Below are positions 19,331 to 29,385 of a stretch of DNA of 64,000 bases, in pieces. The translations under genes and the position numbers were made by a program. Below the pieces are notes generated by a model that worked only from the letters and a program-made list of their open reading frames with translations, made no database searches and was not told the origin of the DNA. Positions within the stretch are counted from its first letter, which is position 1; the number at the start of each line of letters is the position of its first letter. The stretch comes from Antiquaquibacter soli. Its GTDB lineage: Bacteria; Actinomycetota; Actinomycetes; Actinomycetales; Microbacteriaceae. Location of the stretch: the NCBI RefSeq assembly GCF_030580675.1, contig NZ_JAUQUB010000001.1, forward strand, positions 930,001 to 994,000, read 5' to 3'.

Positions 19331-20968
19331 ATGGCAGAACTCAGCATCAGCCCGGATGAGATCCGCGATGCGCTCAAGGACTTCGTCTCGTCCTACGAGC
19401 CCGGCAAGGCGAAGGCCGCCGAGGTCGGCACCGTCGTGGATGCCGCGGACGGCATCGCCCACGTCGAGGGCCTCCCCGGCGTCATGGCCAACGAGCTCCT
19501 CCGCTTCGCGGACGGCACCGCCGGCCTCGCCCTGAACCTCGACGAGAACGAGATCGGTGCGATCGTGCTCGGCGAGTTCACCGGCATCGAGGAGGGCCAG
19601 GAGGTCACCCGCACGGGCGACGTGCTCTCCGTGCCCGTGGGCGACGCGTTCCTCGGTCGCGTGGTCGACCCGCTCGGCGCACCGATCGACGGCCTCGGCG
19701 AGATCGTGGCGGAGGAGCGCCGCGCGCTCGAGCTCCAGGCCCCCGGCGTCATGCAGCGCAAGAGCGTCCACGAGCCGATGCAGACGGGCATCAAGGCGAT
19801 CGACGCGATGATCCCGATCGGCCGCGGCCAGCGCCAGCTCATCATCGGCGACCGCCAGACCGGCAAGACCGCGATCGCGATCGACACGATCATCAACCAG
19901 AAGGCCAACTGGGACTCGGGCGACGTGAACAAGCAGGTTCGCTGCATCTACGTCGCCATCGGTCAGAAGGGCTCCACGATCGCGGCCGTCAAGGGCGCGC
20001 TCGAGGACGCCGGCGCGATGGAGTACACCACGATCGTCGCGGCTCCCGCCTCCGACCCCGCGGGCTTCAAGTACCTCGCCCCCTACACCGGCTCGGCGAT
20101 CGGCCAGCACTGGATGTACGGCGGCAAGCACGTCCTCATCATCTTCGACGACCTGTCGAAGCAGGCCGAGGCCTACCGCGCCGTCTCCCTTCTCCTGCGC
20201 CGTCCACCGGGACGCGAGGCCTACCCGGGCGACGTCTTCTACCTGCACTCCCGCCTGCTGGAGCGCTGCGCCAAGCTCTCCGACGAGCTCGGCGCCGGCT
20301 CGATGACCGGTCTGCCGATCATCGAGACGAAGGCGAACGACGTCTCGGCGTACATCCCGACCAACGTGATCTCGATCACCGACGGCCAGATCTTCCTCCA
20401 GTCCGACCTCTTCAACGCCAACCAGCGCCCCGCCGTGGACGTCGGTATCTCGGTCTCCCGAGTCGGTGGCGACGCGCAGGTCAAGTCGATCAAGAAGGTC
20501 TCGGGAACGCTCAAGCTCGAGCTCGCCCAGTACCGTTCGCTCGAGGCGTTCGCGATGTTCGCGAGCGACCTGGATGCCACGTCCCGCCGTCAGCTCGCGC
20601 GCGGTGCCCGCCTCACCGAGCTCCTGCGCCAGCCGCAGTACTCGCCGTTCCCCGTCGAGAAGCAGGTCGTCTCGATCTGGGCCGGCACGAACGGCAAGCT
20701 CGACGAGGTGCCGGTCGAGGACATCCTGCGCTTCGAGTCGGAGCTGCACGACTACCTCGCCCGCAACACCAAGGTGCTCGACACGCTGCGCGACACGAAC
20801 GTGCTCGACGACGACACCACGGCCGCCCTCGACTCGGCGATCGACGCGTTCAAGCTCGAGTTCCAGACGGGCGAGGGCAAGCCGCTCAACTCCGTCGGTT
20901 CCGAGGTCTTCGAGGAGATCGAGGCCGAGGACATCGAGCAGGCGCAGATCGTCAAGCAGAAGCGCTAA
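19331..20968 (+). CDS. atpA: ATP synthase F1 subunit alpha
   Basis: Alpha carries the non-catalytic nucleotide sites of the F1 hexamer. The protein has 545 residues. The Walker A motif is [11 protein letters not shown] with K179, Walker B is HVLIIFDD, and the alpha signature [14 protein letters not shown] is present. A GGAAGG ribosome-binding site precedes ATG 19331. The C-terminal tail after about residue 510 is acidic ([10 protein letters not shown]), as in other actinobacterial alpha subunits. Confidence 0.97.
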   Translation: MAELSISPDEIRDALKDFVSSYEPGKAKAAEVGTVVDAADGIAHVEGLPGVMANELLRFADGTAGLALNLDENEIGAIVLGEFTGIEEGQEVTRTGDVLSVPVGDAFLGRVVDPLGAPIDGLGEIVAEERRALELQAPGVMQRKSVHEPMQTGIKAIDAMIPIGRGQRQLIIGDRQTGKTAIAIDTIINQKANWDSGDVNKQVRCIYVAIGQKGSTIAAVKGALEDAGAMEYTTIVAAPASDPAGFKYLAPYTGSAIGQHWMYGGKHVLIIFDDLSKQAEAYRAVSLLLRRPPGREAYPGDVFYLHSRLLERCAKLSDELGAGSMTGLPIIETKANDVSAYIPTNVISITDGQIFLQSDLFNANQRPAVDVGISVSRVGGDAQVKSIKKVSGTLKLELAQYRSLEAFAMFASDLDATSRRQLARGARLTELLRQPQYSPFPVEKQVVSIWAGTNGKLDEVPVEDILRFESELHDYLARNTKVLDTLRDTNVLDDDTTAALDSAIDAFKLEFQTGEGKPLNSVGSEVFEEIEAEDIEQAQIVKQKR

Positions 20969-20987
20969 GGACTAGGGAAGCACAGGC

Positions 20988-23367
<2,380 letters not shown>

Positions 23368-23369
23368 TC

Positions 23370-23639
23370 ATGGCCGAGCTCTCGGTGAGCGTCGTCTCGG
23401 CCGACCACGAGGTGTGGTCGGGCAAGGCGAAGCAGATCATCGCCCGCACGACGGAGGGCGAGATCGGCATCCTGCCCGGGCACGAGCCGATCCTCGCTAT
23501 CCTCGGCACCGGCGACGTCCGGGTGACGACGGTCGACGGCCAGGTCGTCACGGCGAGCGCCGATGACGGCTTCCTCTCGGTGGAGCACGACACCGTCACG
23601 GTAGTCGCCCGCAACGCCGAGCTCGCCGCTCAGGGCTGA
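23370..23639 (+). CDS. atpC: ATP synthase F1 subunit epsilon
   Basis: Epsilon is part of the rotor and modulates ATPase activity. The protein has 89 residues, the N-terminal beta-sandwich only (LSVSVVSADHEVWSGKA ... GILPGHEPILA). The C-terminal helical hairpin seen in longer homologues (about 130 residues) is missing, as in several actinobacteria. ATG 23370 lies two bases after the atpD stop. It is the last ATP synthase gene; the next gene follows within two bases. Confidence 0.94.
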   Translation: MAELSVSVVSADHEVWSGKAKQIIARTTEGEIGILPGHEPILAILGTGDVRVTTVDGQVVTASADDGFLSVEHDTVTVVARNAELAAQG

Positions 23640-23641
23640 CC

Positions 23642-24160
23642 ATGCTCGTCGCGATGGCGGGCCTCCCCGGTACGGGCAAGTCCACGATCGGCCAGGTCGT
23701 GGCCAGTCGTCTCGGCCTCCCCGTGGTACCGGTCGACCCCATCGAGACCGCCATCCTCCAGGCGGGGATCGCTACAGACCAGCCGACCGGGCTCGCGGCC
23801 TACCTGGTCGCGGAGACCCTCGCCGAGCGGGTCATCACCGCGGGCTCCGGTGTCCTGGTCGACGCCGTCAACGCGGTTGCGCCGGCTCGGGAGCAGTGGG
23901 TCAACCTCGCCAACCGGCTCGGCGAGCCCATCCGGTTCATCGAGGTGATCTGCTCGGACCCCGAGCTGCACCGCAGCCGCATCGAGGGCTGGCGGCGCAG
24001 CATGCCGCACATCCAGCTGACCTGGAACGCGGTCGAGCAGAGCCTCGAGGAGTACTCCGAGTGGTCGGGCGACAGCGCCGCCGTGGCGCGGATCACTCTC
24101 GACTCGGTGGAGCCCCTCGGCGTCAACGTCGAGCGCGCGGTCGCCTTCCTCGCCGGATAG
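23642..24160 (+). CDS. Small P-loop kinase-like ATPase (zeta toxin/CPT-like fold)
   Basis: The protein has 172 residues with an N-terminal Walker A MAGLPGTGKSTIGQ. The layout (P-loop, then a D/E-containing lid region around residues 75-80 and an Arg-rich lid at about 110-120) resembles small kinases such as gluconate kinase, chloramphenicol phosphotransferase-like and AAA_33 proteins. The substrate cannot be deduced. It starts two bases after atpC and its TAG overlaps the yaaA GTG, so it may be read through from the ATP synthase operon. Confidence 0.75.
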   Translation: MLVAMAGLPGTGKSTIGQVVASRLGLPVVPVDPIETAILQAGIATDQPTGLAAYLVAETLAERVITAGSGVLVDAVNAVAPAREQWVNLANRLGEPIRFIEVICSDPELHRSRIEGWRRSMPHIQLTWNAVEQSLEEYSEWSGDSAAVARITLDSVEPLGVNVERAVAFLAG

Positions 24161-24903
24161 TGCTCCTCGTCCTTCCCCCGTCGGAGACGAAGCGGGACGG
24201 CGGTCGGGATGGCTCGGCGCTCGATCTCGCCGCACTGTCCTTTCCCGCGCTCACCCCGCTGCGACGCGACGCCCTGGCCGCGCTCAGTCGCGTCTCGAGG
24301 ACGGTGAGCGGAGCATCCCAGGCCCTGGGGCTCGGCCCCACCCAGCGCTTCGAGATCGAGCGGAACCGCCTGCTGCGCTCCTCCCCGGTGATGCCGGCGA
24401 TCGAGCGGTACACGGGAGTCCTCTACGACGGGCTGGACGTGGACTCGCTGTCGGCTGCTGCGCGGGAGTTCGCCCACGATCATGTCGCGGTCCATTCGGC
24501 GCTCTTCGGTGTCGTGGGGGCGGGTGACCTGATCCCTGCGTATCGGCTCTCGCACGACTCGCGGCTGCCGGGGATGCCGCTGAAGAAGCACTGGAGGTCA
24601 GCGGTGAGCGCGGAGCTCGCGGCCCACGATGGTCTCGTGCTCGACCTGCGGTCCGAGGCGTACGCCGCTCTCGGGCCCGCCCCGGACGGCGCCCACTACA
24701 TCCGGGTGGTCACCGAGAGTGCGAGCGGTCGCCGCGTGGCCCTCAGTCACTTCAACAAGAAGGCGAAGGGCGAGTTCGCTCGCGCGATCGTCGCCGCGGG
24801 GGTCGAGCATCCCGACGCCTCGTCGCTGCTCGACTGGGCGGAGACGGCGGGCATCCGACTCGAACCGGGCGCGCCGGGGGAGCTCGACCTGATCGTGGGT
24901 TAG
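24160..24903 (+). CDS. yaaA: YaaA family peroxide-stress protein (DUF328)
   Basis: The protein has 247 residues. Family features are the N-terminal LLVLPPSETK, the central PAYRLSHDSRLPGMPLKKHW, and the C-terminal VALSHFNKKAKGEFAR. In E. coli, YaaA binds DNA and lowers intracellular free iron under peroxide stress. The GTG start overlaps the upstream gene's TAG. Its stop codon overlaps the stop of the convergent tag gene, leaving no room for a terminator. Two DNA-repair genes are next, giving a stress-response neighbourhood. Confidence 0.87.
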   Translation: MLLVLPPSETKRDGGRDGSALDLAALSFPALTPLRRDALAALSRVSRTVSGASQALGLGPTQRFEIERNRLLRSSPVMPAIERYTGVLYDGLDVDSLSAAAREFAHDHVAVHSALFGVVGAGDLIPAYRLSHDSRLPGMPLKKHWRSAVSAELAAHDGLVLDLRSEAYAALGPAPDGAHYIRVVTESASGRRVALSHFNKKAKGEFARAIVAAGVEHPDASSLLDWAETAGIRLEPGAPGELDLIVG

Positions 24904-25478
24904 CCCGCGCGGAAGCACCCCTCGAGGTGGTCGTCGACGAGGCCCGCTGATTGCATGAGCGCGTACATCGTCGTGGGGCCGACGAAGCGGAAGCCGCGCG
25001 CGCGGAGCGCCTTGCTCAACGCCTTCGACTCGGGGGTCTCCGCCGGGAGATCGGCGAAGCTTCGCGGCCGCGGTCGCGGTTGCTCCGGCACGAAGCTCCA
25101 GACGAGCTCGTCGAGAGCGCCGGGGGAGTCCGCCGTCAGCTCGAGAACCGCGCGAGCGTTGCTGATGGTGGCCTCGATCTTCGCGCGGTTGCGGATGATG
25201 CCGGTGTCCTGCATGAGGCGATCGACGTCTCCCTCGTCGAAGCGGGCGACGAGCTCGGGGTCGAAGCCCGCGAACGCCGTGCGGAAGGTAGGTCGTCGAC
25301 GCAGGATCGTGATCCACGACAGCCCGGCCTGGAATCCTTCGAGCGCGATCTTCTCGAAGAGGGGGCGGTCGCCGTGGAGCGGTCGGCCCCACTCTTCGTC
25401 GTGGTAGCGGACGTACTCGCTGTCCGCGCCCACCCAACCGCAGCGGGCGAGTCCGTCGTCGCCGATTCGGATGGTCAC
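24900..25478 (-). CDS. tag: DNA-3-methyladenine glycosylase I
   Basis: This base-excision enzyme removes 3-methyladenine from DNA. The protein has 192 residues, normal for Tag. The zinc-binding N-terminus has Cys in RCGWVG and His in YVRYHDEEWG, followed by the catalytic-pocket sequence RPLFEKIALEGFQAGLSW. GTG 25478 is chosen because it overlaps the ogt stop in GTGA and is followed directly by family sequence. It forms a two-gene alkylation-repair operon with ogt. Confidence 0.93.
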   Translation of the reverse strand: MTIRIGDDGLARCGWVGADSEYVRYHDEEWGRPLHGDRPLFEKIALEGFQAGLSWITILRRRPTFRTAFAGFDPELVARFDEGDVDRLMQDTGIIRNRAKIEATISNARAVLELTADSPGALDELVWSFVPEQPRPRPRSFADLPAETPESKALSKALRARGFRFVGPTTMYALMQSAGLVDDHLEGCFRAG

Positions 25479-25987
25479 CGGTGCGCGATCCCCTCGTGAT
25501 CGAGCAGCCAGGTCTTCGTCGGGATGCCCGCGCCGGCGCTGTACCCGGTGATGCGCTTGTCGGCGCCGAGCACGCGGTGGCACGGCACGATGATCGGAAC
25601 GGGGTTCGCCCCGACCGCCCCGCCGACGGCGCGCCCGGCCGTCGGGCGGCCGGTCGCGAGCCCGATCTCGCCGTAGGAGAGCACGCCGCCGAACGGCAGG
25701 GCGCTGAGCTCGGCCCAGACGCTGCGCTGGAACTCCGTGCCGCCGAGCCGCACCGGGAGGTCGAAGTCCCGGCGTTCCCCCGCGAAGTACTCCGCGAGCT
25801 GCGAGCGGGCGGACTCGAGAAGGGTCGACGATCGCTCGGGGAGGTGCTCCCAGGGGAGACGTCCCTCGCGCTCGATGGCGAGCGTCGTGATGGCCTCGTC
25901 GTCCGCGGTGATCTCGAGCCGACCGAGCGGCGAGTCGGTGCGGATAAGGTAGGCGGGGCCGACGACGGGGGGAGTGACTGTCTGCAT
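25475..25987 (-). CDS. ogt: Methylated-DNA--[protein]-cysteine S-methyltransferase
   Basis: This suicide enzyme transfers the methyl group from O6-methylguanine to its own cysteine. The protein has 170 residues. The acceptor is Cys136 in VPCHRVLGADK; the helix-turn-helix part includes GTEFQRSVWAELSALPFG and the asparagine hinge GANPVP. It is the Ogt-type enzyme without an AraC-like Ada domain. ATG 25987 sits about seven bases after a TACAGT -10 box, so the message is probably leaderless. It is co-transcribed with tag. Confidence 0.93.
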   Translation of the reverse strand: MQTVTPPVVGPAYLIRTDSPLGRLEITADDEAITTLAIEREGRLPWEHLPERSSTLLESARSQLAEYFAGERRDFDLPVRLGGTEFQRSVWAELSALPFGGVLSYGEIGLATGRPTAGRAVGGAVGANPVPIIVPCHRVLGADKRITGYSAGAGIPTKTWLLDHEGIAHR

Positions 25988-25993
25988 GGTCCG

Positions 25994-25999
25994 ACTGTA
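25994..25999 (-). promoter_or_regulatory. -10 box (TACAGT) of the leaderless ogt-tag operon
   Basis: TACAGT on the minus strand is separated by six bases from the ogt ATG, so transcription should begin at the A of the start codon. No Shine-Dalgarno sequence precedes the ATG. The -35 region is weak. Confidence 0.45.
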
Positions 26000-26081
26000 G
26001 CCGCGGCATCCGACGCTCCACTGGCGCTTTTCGGACACGGGGGATTGCTCGCCCCATGCGCCACCGGGGGAGGATAGGACC

Positions 26082-27041
26082 ATGACGACTCTCGACGCCC
26101 GGCCGCTCGGAACCGACGACATCCTGGTCTCCGCCGTCGGCCTCGGCTGCAACAACTTCGGTCGCTCCGGGACGCGCACCGAATCGCAGGAGGGGACGAC
26201 CGCGGTGATCGACGCCGCCATCGATGCGGGCGTGACACTCCTCGACACGGCGGACATCTACGGCGGCCACGGACTCAGCGAAACGCTCATGGGGGTCGCG
26301 CTGCGCGGTCGCCGCGATCGGGTCGTGCTCGCGACGAAGTTCGGCCACCAGGAGTTCGACACGGGGCTCCTGCCGGGCGTGCCGCGCGGATCGCGCCGCT
26401 ACGTCAGGGCCGCGATCGACGCCTCGCTCGAGCGCTTGCAGACCGATTACGTCGACCTCTACCAGCTGCACACCCCCGACCCGCACACTCCGATCGAGGA
26501 GACGCTCGGCGCGCTCGACGAGCTCGCGGACGAGGGCAAGATCCGGTTCTCCGGATCCTCGCAGTTCGACGCCGCCCAGGTGCGCGAAGCGGAGGAGGTC
26601 GCCGCTCGCGAGGGGCTCGCGCGCTTCGTCTCGACCCAGAACGAGTACAACCTCCTGCAGCGCGCGGCCGAGGCCGAGCTGCTGCCGACGGCGGCCGAGC
26701 TCGGCGTCGGGTTCCTGCCCTTCTTCCCGCTCGCGAACGGACTGCTCACGGGAAAGTTCTCGCGGGATGAGCATCCCGCCGACTCGCGCATCGCGCGCCA
26801 GAAGCGCCACGTGCTCGAGGGTGCCCCGTGGGAGAAGATCGAGGCGTTCCGAGCCTTCGCGGAGGCGCGAGGGATCTCGATGCTCGCCGCGACCTTCGGC
26901 TGGATGCTCGCCCAGCCCGCTCTGTCGAGCGTGATCGCCGGAGCGACGAGCCCGGAGCAGGTGCGTGCCAATGCGGCGGCGTCGGTCGCGTGGCGACCAA
27001 CGCCGACAGACCTCGACGAGGTTTCGCGAATCTTCACGTGA
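26082..27041 (+). CDS. Aldo/keto reductase
   Basis: The protein has 319 residues, a NADPH-dependent TIM-barrel oxidoreductase of the aldo/keto reductase superfamily. The tetrad residues are recognisable: Asp in LLDTADIYG, the catalytic Tyr in the same motif, Lys in VLATKFGHQ and His in YQLHTPDP. The C-terminal cofactor segment ends with SVIAGATSPEQVRAN. The class resembles YajO/general stress protein 69-like reductases; the substrate is unknown. ATG 26082 follows a strong GGGGGAGGAT ribosome-binding site. It is divergent from ogt, and the tetR promoter starts at its 3' end. Confidence 0.88.
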   Translation: MTTLDARPLGTDDILVSAVGLGCNNFGRSGTRTESQEGTTAVIDAAIDAGVTLLDTADIYGGHGLSETLMGVALRGRRDRVVLATKFGHQEFDTGLLPGVPRGSRRYVRAAIDASLERLQTDYVDLYQLHTPDPHTPIEETLGALDELADEGKIRFSGSSQFDAAQVREAEEVAAREGLARFVSTQNEYNLLQRAAEAELLPTAAELGVGFLPFFPLANGLLTGKFSRDEHPADSRIARQKRHVLEGAPWEKIEAFRAFAEARGISMLAATFGWMLAQPALSSVIAGATSPEQVRANAAASVAWRPTPTDLDEVSRIFT

Positions 27042-27068
27042 CGGAGTGAGTGCTCACTCAGTTATACT
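27038..27068 (+). promoter_or_regulatory. tetR promoter with embedded TetR-type operator
   Basis: A perfect dyad, GAGTGAG-TG-CTCACTC (27044-27059), lies between a possible -35 (GTGACG, 27038-27043) and a strong -10 TATACT (27063-27068). The -10 is followed by six bases and then the GTG start, so the mRNA should be leaderless. Binding of the regulator would block RNA polymerase directly. The 19-base spacing to the -35 is longer than ideal. Confidence 0.7.
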
Positions 27069-27074
27069 CGCGGA

Positions 27075-27650
27075 GTGACTAACGCCACTCGCGCCCGCCC
27101 CCTCTCGGTTGAGGACCGCCGCGCGTCGATCATCGCCGCGGTGATACCGCTGCTACTGGAGCACGGAACCGGGGTGACCTCCCGGCAGATATCCGAGGCC
27201 GCAGGAGTGGCGGAAGGGACGGTGTTCCGCGCGTTCGGCGACAAGGATTCCCTCATCGATGCGGCGTACGACGCGTTCATGTCGGGCGCCCTCGAGGCGG
27301 AAGGGCCGCTGCCCGACCCCGCCCTCCCGCTCGAAGAGAAGGTCGCCGGCTTCCTCGCCGCCATGCGTTCGCGGGTGCGCGACGTGATGCGGATGACCGC
27401 GGTCACCGGTCGACGACCGAGTACGCCCACCCCGACGCAGAGCACCCTGTTCCAGTGGCGGCTGCGCGAGGTGTTCGGGCCGCACGCGCACGAGCTCGCC
27501 CTCGACATCGACGATTTCGGCGCCTACCTGCGGGTCGTCGCGATCGGCACGACGATGCCCGGCACCCGCTTCGACGACGACAGCCTCGTCCGACTCGTTC
27601 TCGACGGCGCACGCCGCGCCGCCCCGCGCCTCACCCCCGGAAAGGACTGA
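27075..27650 (+). CDS. TetR family transcriptional regulator
   Basis: The protein has 191 residues with an N-terminal helix-turn-helix: VTSRQISEAAGVAEGTVFRA and FGDKDSLIDAAYDAF, the TetR_N pattern. The C-terminal ligand domain is not identifiable by eye. It directly precedes two ABC exporter genes on the same strand with one base between stop and start. The dyad operator in its own promoter predicts autorepression and drug-inducible control of the exporter. GTG 27075 coincides with the predicted transcription start. Confidence 0.9.
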   Translation: MTNATRARPLSVEDRRASIIAAVIPLLLEHGTGVTSRQISEAAGVAEGTVFRAFGDKDSLIDAAYDAFMSGALEAEGPLPDPALPLEEKVAGFLAAMRSRVRDVMRMTAVTGRRPSTPTPTQSTLFQWRLREVFGPHAHELALDIDDFGAYLRVVAIGTTMPGTRFDDDSLVRLVLDGARRAAPRLTPGKD

Positions 27651-27651
27651 C

Positions 27652-29385
27652 GTGCTCCTGCCTCTCATCGGCCGGTTCATCCGGCCGCACTGGCCGCTCA
27701 TCGCTGCGGTCATCGTCTTCCAGCTGGCCCAGTCGATCGCCTCGCTCTACCTCCCGGCGCTCAACGCCGACATCATCGACAACGGCATCGCGACGGGCGA
27801 CACCGGCTACATCCTGCAGGTCGGAGTGCTCATGCTGGGCATCACCCTCGTGCAGATCGCCGCCGCGATCACGGCGGTCTACTTCGGCGCGAAGGCCGCG
27901 ATGGCGGTCGGCCGCGACCTGCGCACCGCCGTCTTCCGGCGGGTGGGGGAGTTCTCCGAGCAGGAGGTCTCGCGCTTCGGCGCCCCGTCGCTCATCACCC
28001 GGACGACGAACGACGTCCAGCAGGTGCAGATGCTCGTGCTCATGACGTCGACGCTGCTCGTGTCGGCGCCGATCCTGGCCATCGGCGGCATCATCATGGC
28101 CCTGCAGCAGGACCTCGAGCTCTCGTGGCTCATGGTCGTCGCGGTGCCCGTGCTGCTTGTGGCGATCGGGGCGATCATCCTGCGCATGGTGCCGCTCTTC
28201 CGGCTCATGCAGGCCCGCATCGACACGGTTAACCGGGTGCTCCGGGAGCAGCTCACGGGCATCCGGGTCGTTCGCGCCTTCGTGCGGGAGGGGCTCGAGA
28301 CCGCGCGGTTCGAGCGGGCGAACGCGGATGTCACGAAGACAGCCCTCGAAGCGGGCCGGCTGTTCGCGCTCGTGTTCCCCGTCGTCATGCTCATCATGAA
28401 CGTGACGAGCGTCGCGGTGCTGTGGTTCGGCGCCTTCCGCATCGAGGACGGGTCGATGCAGATCGGCGCGCTCACCGCGTTCCTCACCTACCTCATCCAG
28501 ATCCTGATGGCCGTCATGATGGCTACGTTCATGGCGGTGATGATCCCGCGCGCTGCCGTGTCGGCCGACCGGATCGGAGAGGTGCTCGGCACGGCGAGCT
28601 CCGTCGCCCCGCCCGCCGAGCCCGTCGCGGCCGCGTCGTCGCTCGGCGTCGTCGAGCTGGATGCCGTGAGCTTCAGCTACCCCGGAGCCGAGCAGCCGGT
28701 ACTACGCGCCATCTCCTTCACCGCCCGACCCGGCCAGACGACCGCGATCATCGGCAGCACGGGAGCGGGCAAGACGACGCTCGTCAACCTGCTTCCGCGG
28801 CTGTTCGACGCCACTGCCGGCCGGGTCCTCATCGACGGGGTCGACGTGCGCGAGCTCGACCCCGATTCGTTGTGGGGCCGCATCGGCCTCGTCCCGCAAC
28901 GCGCCTACCTCTTCTCGGGCACGGTCGCGAGCAACCTCCGCTACGGCAAGCCCGACGCGACCGACGAGGAGCTGTGGCGGGCGCTCGAGATCGCCCAGGC
29001 CAAGGACTTCGTCGAGGCGATGCCCGAGGGGCTCGACGCGCCGATCGCCCAGGGCGGTACGAACGTCTCCGGGGGCCAGCGGCAGCGGCTCGCCATCGCC
29101 CGCGCGCTCGTCAAGCGAAGCGAGATCCTGGTCTTCGACGACTCGTTCTCTGCCCTGGACACGGCCACCGACTCCCGATTGCGCGCCGCGCTCGCCAAGG
29201 CGGAGCGCGCCACGACCATGATCATCGTCGCTCAGCGCGTCTCGACGATCGTCGATGCCGATCAGATCCTCGTGCTCGAGGACGGCGAGATCGTGGGACG
29301 GGGCACGCACGACGAGCTCCTCGCTTCCAACGAGACGTACGCCGAGATCGTCACCAGTCAGCTCCGAGCGGAGGAGGCAGCATGA
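27652..29385 (+). CDS. ABC exporter half-transporter, subunit with degenerate catalytic Glu
   Basis: The protein has 577 residues: six membrane helices (type I exporter fold, about 1-310) and an ATPase domain. Walker A is GSTGAGKTTLV and the signature is VSGGQRQRL. After Walker B the catalytic glutamate is replaced by aspartate (VFDDSFSALD). This is the usual mark of the non-catalytic site in heterodimeric exporters such as TM287/288 and BmrCD. The partner is the overlapping next gene (ATGA). It is controlled by the upstream TetR; the likely role is efflux of drugs or lipids. Confidence 0.92.
   Translation: MLLPLIGRFIRPHWPLIAAVIVFQLAQSIASLYLPALNADIIDNGIATGDTGYILQVGVLMLGITLVQIAAAITAVYFGAKAAMAVGRDLRTAVFRRVGEFSEQEVSRFGAPSLITRTTNDVQQVQMLVLMTSTLLVSAPILAIGGIIMALQQDLELSWLMVVAVPVLLVAIGAIILRMVPLFRLMQARIDTVNRVLREQLTGIRVVRAFVREGLETARFERANADVTKTALEAGRLFALVFPVVMLIMNVTSVAVLWFGAFRIEDGSMQIGALTAFLTYLIQILMAVMMATFMAVMIPRAAVSADRIGEVLGTASSVAPPAEPVAAASSLGVVELDAVSFSYPGAEQPVLRAISFTARPGQTTAIIGSTGAGKTTLVNLLPRLFDATAGRVLIDGVDVRELDPDSLWGRIGLVPQRAYLFSGTVASNLRYGKPDATDEELWRALEIAQAKDFVEAMPEGLDAPIAQGGTNVSGGQRQRLAIARALVKRSEILVFDDSFSALDTATDSRLRAALAKAERATTMIIVAQRVSTIVDADQILVLEDGEIVGRGTHDELLASNETYAEIVTSQLRAEEAA

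Noticed and set aside
28422-29381. An N-terminal extension of the second ABC exporter subunit
   Set aside because: The frame is open upstream but translates to Arg/Gly-rich shadow sequence of the first subunit; ATG 29382 overlaps the upstream stop and begins real family sequence.
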